A stretch of DNA of 27,822 nucleotides. It comes from a virus. Numbering within the stretch: the stretch's first letter is position 1; each line of letters begins with the position of its first letter. Below are positions 5,253 to 13,500 of this stretch, piece by piece. The notes under the pieces were generated by a model that saw only the letters and a program-made list of their open reading frames with translations, had not been told where the DNA came from and searched no databases. The DNA lies in IMG/VR virus record IMGVR_UViG_3300025687_000243, positions 1-27,822 of that record, one strand, 5' to 3'. The position numbers were made by a program, and so were the translations under genes.

Positions 5253-5402
5253 TCATGATCCACCGCTGCTCTTGGGTTTTTCTTTCTTCTTTTCTTTTTC
5301 CATCTTCGCCATCGTGCCGTAGACGTAAGCGTCCTTGCGCTCGCCCTTCAGCCCCATCTCTGCGGCGCGGCGCATCAGGCTTTGTTCCATCTTCTTGGGC
5401 AT
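5253..5402 (-). CDS. Small basic protein of the DAYVYGTM type (49 aa)
   Basis: A 49-aa protein starting MPKKMEQSLMRRAAEMGLKG with the segment ERKDAYVYGTM and a Lys/Glu-rich tail (KMEKEKKKEKPKSS). Short proteins with a KGER...AYVYGTM core recur in podoviruses near lysis and virion genes; this is from memory, and no function is known. Its start overlaps the previous stop as TGATG. The pattern is a small helical domain of the kind that binds nucleic acid or a partner protein. Confidence 0.72.
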   Translation of the reverse strand: MPKKMEQSLMRRAAEMGLKGERKDAYVYGTMAKMEKEKKKEKPKSSGGS

Positions 5403-5707
5403 CAATCTTTCTCCTTGTTGCGTGCCGAGATTGCTCGCGCCTTTGCGCGCGCGTCGGCCTTGCTGCTGGCACCCCAGGCCTGCAGCGATTTCAGCAGCCG
5501 GGTCGGCTCGCCGTTCTTGCGCTCTGGTCCAGGCATGTTGCCCATGCGCGCAAGGAACGACGCGCGGCGCGGGTTGTCGCCAGACTTGACCGGCGCCTTC
5601 AGATCTGAGCCTGGGTTCTCACGCTCATACGACCGACGCCCGCGTTCGTTCAGGCCGCCGCTCTCGGCCTTGCCTTCCTTGCGGGTCCAAGCCGGCGACC
5701 TAGCCAT
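5402..5707 (-). CDS. DUF6321-like basic protein
   Basis: A 101-aa basic protein resembling the DUF6321 family of podoviruses and myoviruses: an opening PAWTRKEGKAESGGLNERGR, then LKAPVKSGDNPRRASFLARM, GNMPGPE, and KNGEPTRLLKSLQAWG. The family has no established function; its members lie near small virion or lysis genes. Its start overlaps the 49-aa gene upstream by eight bases (ATGGCTAG), and its stop forms TGATG with the next gene. I assign the family from the motif string, not from a search. Confidence 0.75.
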   Translation of the reverse strand: MARSPAWTRKEGKAESGGLNERGRRSYERENPGSDLKAPVKSGDNPRRASFLARMGNMPGPERKNGEPTRLLKSLQAWGASSKADARAKARAISARNKEKD

Positions 5708-5849
5708 TCTTCTTTTCCTTGAAGCCGCCGGCCTTGCGGCGCATCAGCGAATAGGTCTTGGGATCGATCGTGCTTTCGCTCTTGGGCCGGGAGGTGCCGG
5801 CTTCCTTGCGCTTATTGATGTTGGCGTACAGCCCAGGTCTCTTGGCCAT
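5700..5849 (-). CDS. Small basic protein of the GLYANI type (49 aa)
   Basis: A 49-aa protein with MAKRPGLYANINKRKEAG at its start and a Lys/Arg-rich remainder (PKTYSLMRRKAGGFKEKK). Proteins beginning MAK-x-GLYANI with basic tails are common beside T7-like virion genes (recalled, not searched). Seventeen of its 49 residues are Lys, Arg or Glu, and it lacks cysteine. It starts ten bases after the o-spanin stop and overlaps the DUF6321-like gene. Likely a virion or assembly accessory protein, with function unknown. Confidence 0.7.
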   Translation of the reverse strand: MAKRPGLYANINKRKEAGTSRPKSESTIDPKTYSLMRRKAGGFKEKKNG

Positions 5850-5858
5850 CTGGATCTC

Positions 5859-6056
5859 CTACCGGCACAGCGCCTTTACCTGTTCGTTGTGTACCACAAT
5901 TTCCCGCAACAACGAAGGATCATGGTCGTTAAGCCATTCAACTGTAACGGGAGTATTAAAATATAGCAACGATGCTACATCGCAGTAGCTGTCAGTCGTC
6001 GTGGCGCACCCACTGACGAGCGCGGTCAACGATGTCAGGATCAGCATTGATCTCAT
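5859..6056 (-). CDS. Rz1: o-spanin (Rz1-like outer-membrane lipoprotein)
   Basis: A 65-aa lipoprotein with a short signal sequence (MRSMLILTSLTALVSGC) and lipobox LVSGC, so Cys17 would be lipidated and carried to the outer membrane. The mature part is about 48 aa with another cysteine in DSYCDV and a third near the end. The start at 6056 has AAAGGAG seven bases upstream; a longer frame to 6098 has no such signal. Its first 65 bases lie inside the i-spanin gene in another frame, the classic Rz/Rz1 arrangement. Together with the i-spanin it should fuse inner and outer membranes at lysis. It has few prolines for the class. Confidence 0.85.
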   Translation of the reverse strand: MRSMLILTSLTALVSGCATTTDSYCDVASLLYFNTPVTVEWLNDHDPSLLREIVVHNEQVKALCR

Positions 6057-6219
6057 CTTCGATCTCCTTTGCCTGCCCGATCTTGTCCAGCCTGGCACGA
6101 TCCAGTTGCCCGCGCTGCCTGTCGATCCCGCGCTGTACGCCGCTGGCGTATATGCCGAGTGCGCCCAAGACGAAGGCAGCGCCGATAAACAGGTAGAGCT
6201 GCAGGCGCGTCAGGAACAT
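5992..6219 (-). CDS. Rz: i-spanin (Rz-like)
   Basis: A 75-aa protein with an N-terminal membrane segment (residues 6-25, LQLYLFIGAAFVLGALGIYA) and a charged helical periplasmic part (RGIDRQRGQLDRARLDKIG, then AKEIEDEINADPDIVDRARQ). It should be the inner-membrane partner of the o-spanin embedded in its 3' end. I start at 6219, where the ATG overlaps the endolysin stop as TGATG; an ATG at 6240 would add MGRRGAL. It is short for an Rz protein but complete in layout. Gene order endolysin, i-spanin, o-spanin matches a standard lysis cassette. Confidence 0.83.
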   Translation of the reverse strand: MFLTRLQLYLFIGAAFVLGALGIYASGVQRGIDRQRGQLDRARLDKIGQAKEIEDEINADPDIVDRARQWVRHDD

Positions 6220-6836
6220 CAGCGCACCCCGTCTGCCCACTTGCGGATGCGCTCGCGCAAGATCCAGAGACCGAGCAAGATCACCAAGCCGGCGAAGCCA
6301 AGCGCCACCAGCTGCGCGGTGCCGTCCAGCATGGCGATCGAGCTGGCCGCAGCGCCGGCGCCAGACGCGATCTGCACAGCCGATGCCTGCACGGTGGTAG
6401 ACTGCACGACCGAGGTGCGCGGCGCCGGCGGCTCATCGCCTGTCGTCCAGTCAGTGTCGGGATAAGACGCTCGGTCCAGTTCGAAATGCGGGCCGTCCCG
6501 GAAGCTTTTCCAGTCGCCGCCCCAGTCAAGCGCAACGCCTTCTTGCTCAGCAGCCTGCTTCACTGCCGGCCCAAGCTGATCATACAGTGGCCAGTCAAAC
6601 GCCGGGCCGTTGGGGCCGATCGGCATCAGATCCACCGCATGCCCGGTGATGTGGCGGCTGTTCATCGTGCGCGATGCGCCGCTGGCCACCAGCTGCTTCT
6701 GCCGATCGACACTACGCAGCCCTTCGATCACGACGAAATCAAGCGGGCTGTCCTGCAGCGCGCGATCGATCACGCGGCGCAGATCCGGGTGAATGCCGCG
6801 CAGGCTATTCAGGCTGCGCTGAGAATACTTGCGCAT
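6219..6836 (-). CDS. M15 metallopeptidase endolysin with C-terminal membrane segment
   Basis: A 205-aa peptidoglycan peptidase of the M15 family (VanY/Ply500/L-alanyl-D-glutamate or D-Ala-D-Ala carboxypeptidase-like), which cuts peptide stems or crosslinks in the cell wall. Residues 60-69 give S-x-H-x2-G-x-A-x-D (zinc ligands H62 and D69), and D114-x-x-H117 gives the catalytic acid and the third ligand, so all key residues are present. After residue 125 there is a Pro/Ser/Thr/Ala-rich linker, then a hydrophobic segment at about 175-193 (AQLVALGFAGLVILLGLW) and a basic tail (RERIRKWADG). A C-terminal membrane anchor is unusual for an endolysin. It lies directly before the spanin genes and just after the structural protein gene. 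Confidence 0.88.
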   Translation of the reverse strand: MRKYSQRSLNSLRGIHPDLRRVIDRALQDSPLDFVVIEGLRSVDRQKQLVASGASRTMNSRHITGHAVDLMPIGPNGPAFDWPLYDQLGPAVKQAAEQEGVALDWGGDWKSFRDGPHFELDRASYPDTDWTTGDEPPAPRTSVVQSTTVQASAVQIASGAGAAASSIAMLDGTAQLVALGFAGLVILLGLWILRERIRKWADGVR

Positions 6837-7597
6837 CAGAAGATCTCCGTCTTGACGAGCAGCCCCTGAAAAGAGGTAGCCACCGCGTTGAGCTGTTGCT
6901 TGCTGCAGATCCCGCGCGTCTCAATGTCGGTGCCGGCAGGCAGCAGCAGCGGATACTCAAAGGGGAAGTGGATAAAGATATTGTTCAGCGTGACCTTGGC
7001 GCCGGTCTGGAACAGCAGCCCTGGCAGCCGATACGCCAGGCGCGCCGTGATGAAAGCGTTCGAACTATCCGAGCCGTGCGACACGGTGCCGTGATCGAAA
7101 TAGAATTCGTAGCCAGCCGGGACGGTGTAGATCCCCATCTCGCTGCGGTTGTTCCCGTTGATGATCCTGGCGTAGACCGTGGCCGGCACGCCAGCGGTGA
7201 CCGTGCCAGTGCCGAGATAGATGCTGTCTGCTACCGTGCCAGACAGCGCAGACATGCCATTGATCCGCAGGTAGCTCTTGGCTGTCGTGACCGGCGTCTG
7301 CCCGTTCAGCGTGATCAGCTCGGTCTGCTCGACGTAGCCGGCGCCCAGGCCGACGATCGACACGACAGCGTTGGTCGTCGCATTGCTTGAGCTGATCGTC
7401 ATGGTCGTGGCCGAGGCGGGATAGGCGTACACGCCGCCGTGATCCCAGATCGTCTCTTCTACGTTCTGCACATCCGGGTTGTAGCCGAACACAAAGACAG
7501 GCCGCGCGTCCACGACCTTGCCCATCGATACCCTGGTGCGAAATGGTACATCCGTGCCGCGCTGCCAGGTGTACAGCTTTTCGGTGGGCAGGCTCAC
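6836..7597 (-). CDS. Probable virion structural protein, 253 aa
   Basis: A 253-aa protein, beta-rich and low in charge, resembling the structural proteins of marine phages that carry a VSIVGLGAGYVEQTELITLNG-type strand repeat and an IYTVPAGYEFYF strand. The core (residues 60-150) alternates short strands and turns (TTMTISSSN, VVSIVGLG, TELITLNG, SYLRINGM). It starts with GTG at 7597 in GTGA overlap with the holin-like gene, with GAGG upstream. Its position between the tail-fibre and lysis genes suggests a minor capsid, tail or decoration protein. I cannot name a specific family and base this on resemblance and composition. Confidence 0.62.
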   Translation of the reverse strand: MSLPTEKLYTWQRGTDVPFRTRVSMGKVVDARPVFVFGYNPDVQNVEETIWDHGGVYAYPASATTMTISSSNATTNAVVSIVGLGAGYVEQTELITLNGQTPVTTAKSYLRINGMSALSGTVADSIYLGTGTVTAGVPATVYARIINGNNRSEMGIYTVPAGYEFYFDHGTVSHGSDSSNAFITARLAYRLPGLLFQTGAKVTLNNIFIHFPFEYPLLLPAGTDIETRGICSKQQLNAVATSFQGLLVKTEIF

Positions 7598-7866
7598 ATG
7601 CCACCTCTTGTGAAGATGAAGGCAACGCCAGCCGTGACGACGATCCAGAACACCCGCTCGGCAAAGCGCAGCATCTGGCCGTTGCTGCCGACCCTGTTCT
7701 CAATCAGCGTGATGCGGCGCCCGTGATGCGCCTGCTCTTGGTCCAGGTTGTCCATGCGCTTGAACAGTGTGATCATCCGTTCTTCCATGCGCGCGAGCGC
7801 GACGATAGCCTGCCCGACCTCATCCAGTTTCTTTTCGATGCGCTCCAGGCGGGCCTCTTCGCTCAT
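7594..7866 (-). CDS. Coiled-coil single-pass membrane protein, holin-like
   Basis: A 90-aa protein with an N-terminal heptad region (RLERIEKKLDEVGQAIVAL, RMEERMITLFKRMDNLDQ), a further coil (RITLIENRVGSN) and a C-terminal membrane segment at about 68-85 (RVFWIVVTAGVAFIFT). This is the shape of XhlA/BhlA-type holin-associated proteins. It lies three genes upstream of the spanins, and the structural protein gene between it and the endolysin does not break the cassette. It is the best holin candidate in the window, because no protein with two or three membrane passes is seen. Classical holin activity is inferred. Confidence 0.68.
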   Translation of the reverse strand: MSEEARLERIEKKLDEVGQAIVALARMEERMITLFKRMDNLDQEQAHHGRRITLIENRVGSNGQMLRFAERVFWIVVTAGVAFIFTRGGM

Positions 7867-7869
7867 CTA

Positions 7870-8046
7870 TCACTCCGGGGTATCAGCAGGCAGCGGTTCG
7901 TTGCCCTCGGCCAGCCACTCAAGATACTCGGCATAGTCGCGGTTGGCGGGGTCGAAGGGGATGAAGGCGTTGTCCGCTAGGCGCTCTACAGCATCCAACT
8001 CAATAACGGCTCCATCCGCATAGGTGGTGGCTAGTAGCTGATACAT
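7870..8046 (-). CDS. Small tail-fibre-linked protein (58 aa)
   Basis: A 58-aa acidic protein starting MYQLLATTYADGAVIELD, with the characteristic segment IPFDPANRDYAEYLEWLAEG and ending PLPADTPE. The DPANRDY-x-EYL-x-W-x-AEGN motif is common in small proteins or domains encoded next to tail fibres of many phages, often called fibre-accessory or XkdW-like. The ATG begins one base after the tail-fibre stop, so the two are translationally coupled. A chaperone or small fibre-associated role is likely from position. Confidence 0.72.
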   Translation of the reverse strand: MYQLLATTYADGAVIELDAVERLADNAFIPFDPANRDYAEYLEWLAEGNEPLPADTPE

Positions 8047-8047
8047 T

Positions 8048-10564
8048 TCACAACTCCGATGAAGCGGTTAAGGTAATGTCTAATGGAGAGTCAAATGCTC
8101 CAGTTCGCCTAAAGGCTGCTGCATCAACATCAGCGACCTGAGTTGCAATCGTCCCAGTTCCTAAATTCGTTGATGCTACAGTAGGTGCCGCTCGTTTTGT
8201 TTGCTTAAAACAATATGTAGCTTGAAAATAATCATTAGCATTGGCGGTGACTGTGTTATGATAAGCCGAGCCATAAAGCCTCCCTACCTCATAATACCTC
8301 TGACACAGCGCCAACTCCTGCCCATACGATCTATGCTCAAATGGGGTGCTTACGTCGCCTGCTTCTAGTTGGACGCCGGTGATGTCCCAAGTGGCGTTCA
8401 GGGTTTCGATGATGTTGGTCGCGCCCGTTGCGCCAAAGATGCTGGAGGTGCCTGTCCACGCTCCCGCCGCTGCTACACGGCTTGACCCCATACCTATTTG
8501 AAATCTTAAAGCCAAGCCACGACCATTGTCAGTTAGCCACGTGCCTGTGGTGTCACCTGCAATGGTAATGGTTTTGTATTCCCACGTGTTTGCCGAAGAA
8601 ATTGAGTAGGTAAACGGGTATGCTCGATCGTTGGCAGAGTTTCCCAAAGCCCCACCAAAAGTTCCGGTCAAAGAAGACCGCACCCAAAAAGACAGCGTTA
8701 CATCTTTGGCAGAGCTTTTGCCAAAATCCAAATCCGCTGCGTTAAATCCTTCTACAAACTGCTGAAGCAAATAGTTTTGCGTAGCACCAATCGACGCATC
8801 GGCTGTGGTCACAGTAATCCGCAAGGAGTTTGTAAAACCAGCGGGGGCGTCTGTGGTTTGATCTACGGTAAAAACACCGTCTGTAGCTTGCCCAGAGCCA
8901 ATCCATCTATCCACTGTGTAGATATTAGCCGTGGTGTCAATCGTCACCGCCGCCCCGGCGTTCCGCTGGTCGATGACCATCGCGCCGTTGATGATCTTGT
9001 TGCGGTTGCCAAGAGAGCCAGCGGATGGGTAATTGTTTCCGTTGACCGTCAAAGACGTTGTGGTGACCGAGGTGAAGGTCGGATTGACGTTGCTGAACGA
9101 TGCGGCCGACCAAGCTGAGCCATCGTAAACAAACATCTGATCGGTGGCTGTGTTGAAATACAGATCGCCAGCCTGCAAGGCCGAGCTGTCAGTACGGGTC
9201 GTCGGATCTGTCGCAGACGGCCCGACATACACATCGGCAAAGTTTGTCACGTCGGCCACGTTCGTCGCCACCGTCGTCACGTCCGCGCTGATGCCAGCGA
9301 CCGTGGTGACATCAGCGTCAATGGCGGCGACCGCGCTGACATCCGCGATGTTCGTGGCGACTGTGCCGATGTCAGTCGCATCGCCAGCGACTGCCGTCAC
9401 ATCCGCGCTGATGCCAGCAACCGTCGTGACGTTGGCACTAATCCCCGCGACAGTCGTCACACCGGCGCTAATCCCGGCAACCGTTGTCACATTAGCACTG
9501 ATGCCGGCCACCGTACCGATGTCGGTCGCATCGCCTGCAACAGCCGTCACGTCGGAGCTGATCCCAGCAACTGTGTTCACGTTTGAAATGTTCGACGCCA
9601 CCGTGCCGATGTCGGTCGCGTCAGCCGCCACAGCCGTCACGTCGCTGTCGATGCCGGCGACCGTGCTTACATCAGCCGCGATCGCCGCCACTGTGTTGAT
9701 GGCGGTCTGCTCGGTCGGCGACGGCGCCGTGAATTTCCAAGTCGTGTTGCCGAGGTCGTAAACCTTCAGCCGGTTGTCGGTCGTATTCCAGTACAGCGCG
9801 CCGTCGATCAGCGTGTTGCCATCGTTGTCGGTCGCCGGGTCGCTGCTCTTCGCGCCCAGGTAGCGGTCATCGAACTGGTCATACAGCGTCGTGAACGCGC
9901 TCACGTCCAGCAGCAGATCCCACTTGGCCACGTCGGTGTTGGTCGAGATCGGCAGCGAGCCGCTCGACGTGTGCGCCGTGTTGCAGAAATACAGGTTGTC
10001 GTTGCCGCCGTCCTTGACGATGTCGCGCTGGTTGTAGGCCGTCGATGCCGCCCAGTTGCCGCGATAGGTGCCAAGTTCCTGTGCAATGCTGAGATCGCCG
10101 GCGCTGTCGAAGGCAAAGATCTTGTTGGCCCGATTGGCCGCCGAGATCGTAAATTCAGAACCGGCAATCGTGTTGGTGCGCGATGCCTTGATTGTGCGGT
10201 CCAAGGTTTCTTCGTGCTGCTGCACCATAAAGGTCAGCTTGTCTAGCGCAGCTTCCAGGCTGTCAGCCGGGAACGGGTCATTCGGCACGATGTCCAGCTC
10301 TTGCACCAGATCCTGTTCGCGCAAGATCACCAGCGTTTCGCCAGTGGCAGGCGCTGTCAGCATGGTCACGTTTCCGCCGCCCGCGCTGCCGACGCCGCTC
10401 ACCGTGTAGTCCGATGTGATCGTCTTGACTGTCTCGGTGCCGTTGGCCGCGCGCACGATCACCGTCAGATCGTCTTCGTCGAAGATCTTGTAGGTGTACG
10501 GGAAGACGGTCGTGGAACCGTTGCCTGCGTAGCTAACGCGGTTTGTGCTGCTGCTGACTGTCAT
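8048..10564 (-). CDS. Tail fibre protein with T7 gp17-like N-terminus
   Basis: An 838-aa fibre (T7 gp17 is 553 aa). Residues 1-135 match the T7-type attachment domain (TVSSSTNRVSYAGNGSTTVF; LVILREQDLVQELD; AALDKLTFMVQQHEETLDR), which docks the fibre on the tail. Residues 165-285 hold segments such as NLYFCNTAHTSSGSLP typical of fibre shafts. Residues 291-440 are fifteen 10-residue repeats of the type V-T-x-V-A-G-I-S-x-x. From about 515 (SLGNRNKIINGAMVIDQRN) comes a C-terminal beta-rich receptor-binding part with a jelly-roll-like pattern. Its last 290 codons are clearly AT-richer than the rest, as if the tip was exchanged. It overlaps the 1080-aa gene by ATGA. The role in host recognition is confident; the receptor is unknown. 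Confidence 0.9.
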   Translation of the reverse strand: MTVSSSTNRVSYAGNGSTTVFPYTYKIFDEDDLTVIVRAANGTETVKTITSDYTVSGVGSAGGGNVTMLTAPATGETLVILREQDLVQELDIVPNDPFPADSLEAALDKLTFMVQQHEETLDRTIKASRTNTIAGSEFTISAANRANKIFAFDSAGDLSIAQELGTYRGNWAASTAYNQRDIVKDGGNDNLYFCNTAHTSSGSLPISTNTDVAKWDLLLDVSAFTTLYDQFDDRYLGAKSSDPATDNDGNTLIDGALYWNTTDNRLKVYDLGNTTWKFTAPSPTEQTAINTVAAIAADVSTVAGIDSDVTAVAADATDIGTVASNISNVNTVAGISSDVTAVAGDATDIGTVAGISANVTTVAGISAGVTTVAGISANVTTVAGISADVTAVAGDATDIGTVATNIADVSAVAAIDADVTTVAGISADVTTVATNVADVTNFADVYVGPSATDPTTRTDSSALQAGDLYFNTATDQMFVYDGSAWSAASFSNVNPTFTSVTTTSLTVNGNNYPSAGSLGNRNKIINGAMVIDQRNAGAAVTIDTTANIYTVDRWIGSGQATDGVFTVDQTTDAPAGFTNSLRITVTTADASIGATQNYLLQQFVEGFNAADLDFGKSSAKDVTLSFWVRSSLTGTFGGALGNSANDRAYPFTYSISSANTWEYKTITIAGDTTGTWLTDNGRGLALRFQIGMGSSRVAAAGAWTGTSSIFGATGATNIIETLNATWDITGVQLEAGDVSTPFEHRSYGQELALCQRYYEVGRLYGSAYHNTVTANANDYFQATYCFKQTKRAAPTVASTNLGTGTIATQVADVDAAAFRRTGAFDSPLDITLTASSEL
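9245..9694 (-). repeat. Fifteen 10-residue coding repeats in the tail-fibre shaft
   Basis: Codons 291-440 of the fibre follow a strict 10-residue period with unit V-T-T-V-A-G-I-S-A-D and variants (V-T-A-V-A-G-D-A-T-D, I-G-T-V-A-T-N-I-A-D). At DNA level the 30-base units have diverged, mostly at third positions, so the repeat is selected as protein. It forms an elongated shaft; unit number could vary between relatives. Confidence 0.88.
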
Positions 10565-13500
10565 CTCACGCCCTGTTCTTGGAGCCGCTGCCGATCTCGG
10601 TATGCAGTGGCGAGGTTAGCATATTCCGGCATCTGGAGCAAAATCTGAAACGCACGCTCGTAGTACCGATCCTCGATGCGGCGCAGCACCAGCGCCTTGT
10701 CCCGATCAGACATGCGCAGGTAGGTGGGCCGTGAGATCTCACGCTGCAAAGCGCTGCGGAAATCCATGTTGTTGTACTCGCGCAGTGTCACTTCGTTGCG
10801 CGCCAGGTTGGTGAGATCCGACTGCGCGCCAGCGCCGAGCCGCATGCCGTTCATGCTTTCCCGGTTGCTCAGTGGCCAGCCGCCAGCCTGCGCGGCAACC
10901 CGCATCAGCTCTTCCTGCAGCGGCGTCAACTCTTGGCCGGGAACGATGCGAATGCCGGTCGTCGAATTCCAGATCGCCAAGCCTGGGCGGTTGCTGATGC
11001 TGATGTCTTCTGCACCGATCACATTGCCGAGCGTGTCATACATCACGGCGTTGGTGTCGCGCTCATCGCGGAACATGCTGTCCTGCGCTTGGTAGCTGTC
11101 GATCGCGTCGAACAGCTGCTTTGCCGTCGCTTCCCAATCGCCGCGCGGCATGCCGACCATGCGGAAATTGGTCTCGCCGTTGGGCAGCAAGAACGTGCTG
11201 TCGCCAGCCGCAGCGCCGGCCTGCACCTCTTCCATCGTGTAATACTCAATATCGTCGCGTGGCGTGACACGGGTCGGATCTTGGATGCGGGCGATCGAGC
11301 GCTGCAGTGCGCTGATCGGACTGGGGAAGCCGACAGGCGTGGCCGCTTGCGCAGGCCCGCGCAGCAACTGCTCAATCGAGCCATACTCAAGCGCAGCCAC
11401 CACATCGCCCATGCCCTGCAGCATTGGCAGCTCTTGGTAGTAATCAACCGTCGCCATCAGCGCTGCAGCGGCGATGTTGTTGCGCTGCTCAGGATCGCGC
11501 GTCATGGTCATGCGCTGGGTAGCGTCAGCCGTGATGCCGATCACCGAGGTGAGCGGTCCATAGCCTGCGTAGCTGACGTAGGTCAGCGGGCCGTTGGGCC
11601 GACCGTAGATGTCGTAGAGCGGCAGCGGATCGCCGTCTTCGTCGGTCGGGAAACCTTCGCCCCGGAAGACCATGCTGTACGGTTGCCAGCCCGGCGGCAG
11701 CGCATCGCGCAGCTTGGGATCTGACGGCATGGCGCCGGTGATCTGGCCGCCGGCTGCGTACTCAGCCACGACAGCCATCGTCGCAGCGCCAACCGTCATG
11801 CGCCCCATCGCAAGCTGCTGGGCGCGCGGGCCGTTCTGGCCGGCCATGTCGGCCCAGGCTCTTGGGTTCAGACCCATGAACTCCGTGGTGCGCAGCACGT
11901 CGTTGGTCGGAGCGGTGGCGAATGGCAGGATGAAACGACCGAACGCGGTCTGCTGCAGTTCGTTGGCCATCTTGCCGATCGTGCCGAGATCGCTGGTCAA
12001 CGTGTCATAGCGCGCCCGGAAATCCAGATCTTCCCGCACGGCGCGCGGGTCAAGCAGCACCATGCCTGCGTCGTTGATCGCCTCCTCTGGTGTGCGCCCC
12101 ATGCGCAGCGACATCTGATACCGCCGGTTGGCCGCAACATACAGCTCGCCGCGCATTGAGATCGTCTTGAAGAATTCATCGCCAGCCAACAGCAGGCGGA
12201 ACGGGATGCGCGCACGGCGACCGAACTCATTGATGGCCTGGCCAAAGATGCCGCCGCTGGTGGAGCGGATGCCAGGCTCAAAGGTTTCGACATCCAGCTT
12301 GGTGGCCATGCTGGACGGCGTCTCAGTGCGATATGCGACAGATGCTGCGCGCATTGCGTCGCGGAAGCTGTCGATCCAACCGCGCGTCCGCAGGAAAGCG
12401 TCCTGCATGTACACCTGGTCTTCGGTCAGATAGCGCGGGTTCATGCGACCCAGCGTGCCACGCAGCGCGCTGCCGTATGCGCCGGCGATCATCTCAGCCG
12501 GTAGTTGATACAGCATGAACGACGCGGTGCCGATAAGGTTCTTGACCTGCGTTGCCGGGTTCGACAGCAAGCCGGTCAAGTATGCCTCGTGCACGGCGGC
12601 TTTGGTGCGGGCGTACCAGCCACGCTCGGACATACGATTGATGGCAGCCAGGCGTTCGTTCTCAGGCAGCGAGCTGACGGCCAGCAAGCGATCGGCCAGA
12701 GCATTCGTGCTTTCGTCCAGATTGCCTTCCTGGATCAGCCGCTGCGCTTCTGCATTCAAGCGCGCTGCGTCCAACTCACCAGACACCGGGATGCGGAACG
12801 ATTGCAGCGCGCGGGCCGCTTCTGTCTGCGCGCCTTTGAGCTGCAACTGGATGCCGCTGTGGATGGCAAGTTGCCGGCGGAAGGCGAGCCGATCGGCTGC
12901 GGTTGCCTGCCCGCTCTTGATCAGTTCTGCCAGATCTGTGAGCCGGGTGGCCGAGCGCACCAGCAGCTCGCGCGCAGCAACCATCTGCTCGGCGTTCAGC
13001 GCGCCATCGCCGATGCGACGACGCAGCAGCGTGCGGGTCATGCCGATCTCATCAGCGACCAGCCGCGCGGCTTCTTGGTTCGTCACCTCATTGGTGCGGA
13101 TGCCGCGCGTCACCGCAGCCTGCGGAGCGGCCAGCGTTTCAGCAACAGCCGTGATGGTCGCCTTTACGCTGTCGGGCGTTGTTAGGTAGTCAAAGTTGAA
13201 ATCGCCGCCATCTTTCAGGCTTATGATATTCAGCTCTTCTGCGCTCAGGCGGTCCAATACCTCGTCGGTGATGTCTTCGGGCGCCGCGCCAGTTTCAGGC
13301 CCAAAGCCACGCTGCTCTGCCGTCAAGGCGCGCTGGGCGCCAGTACGTAGATCGTCAGCCTGCTGGGTGGCTGCGGCTGCTTCTTCGTTCAAAGCTTCGG
13401 TCGCAGACTGCAGCACATCGTTGGGCGCCTGCGGTCCAGCCGGCGCAGCGAATTCTTGCGGCGTCGGCGCGCGATACTGCATCGCCTCAAAGCGCTGCAA

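Noticed and set aside
5248-5472. 74-codon minus-strand frame in the small basic gene block
   Set aside because: It is a third-frame reading of the 49-aa gene 5253-5402 and the DUF6321-like gene, with an Arg/Glu/Ala bias and no motif.
9245-9694. CRISPR-like array or tandem DNA repeat
   Set aside because: The units are adjoining 30-base coding repeats with no spacers and drift at third codon positions, which indicates protein-level repetition.
9144-9761. 205-codon plus-strand frame with regular Ala/Thr/Val repeats
   Set aside because: The repeats are the complement of the tail-fibre decapeptide repeats; there is no independent start signal or function.
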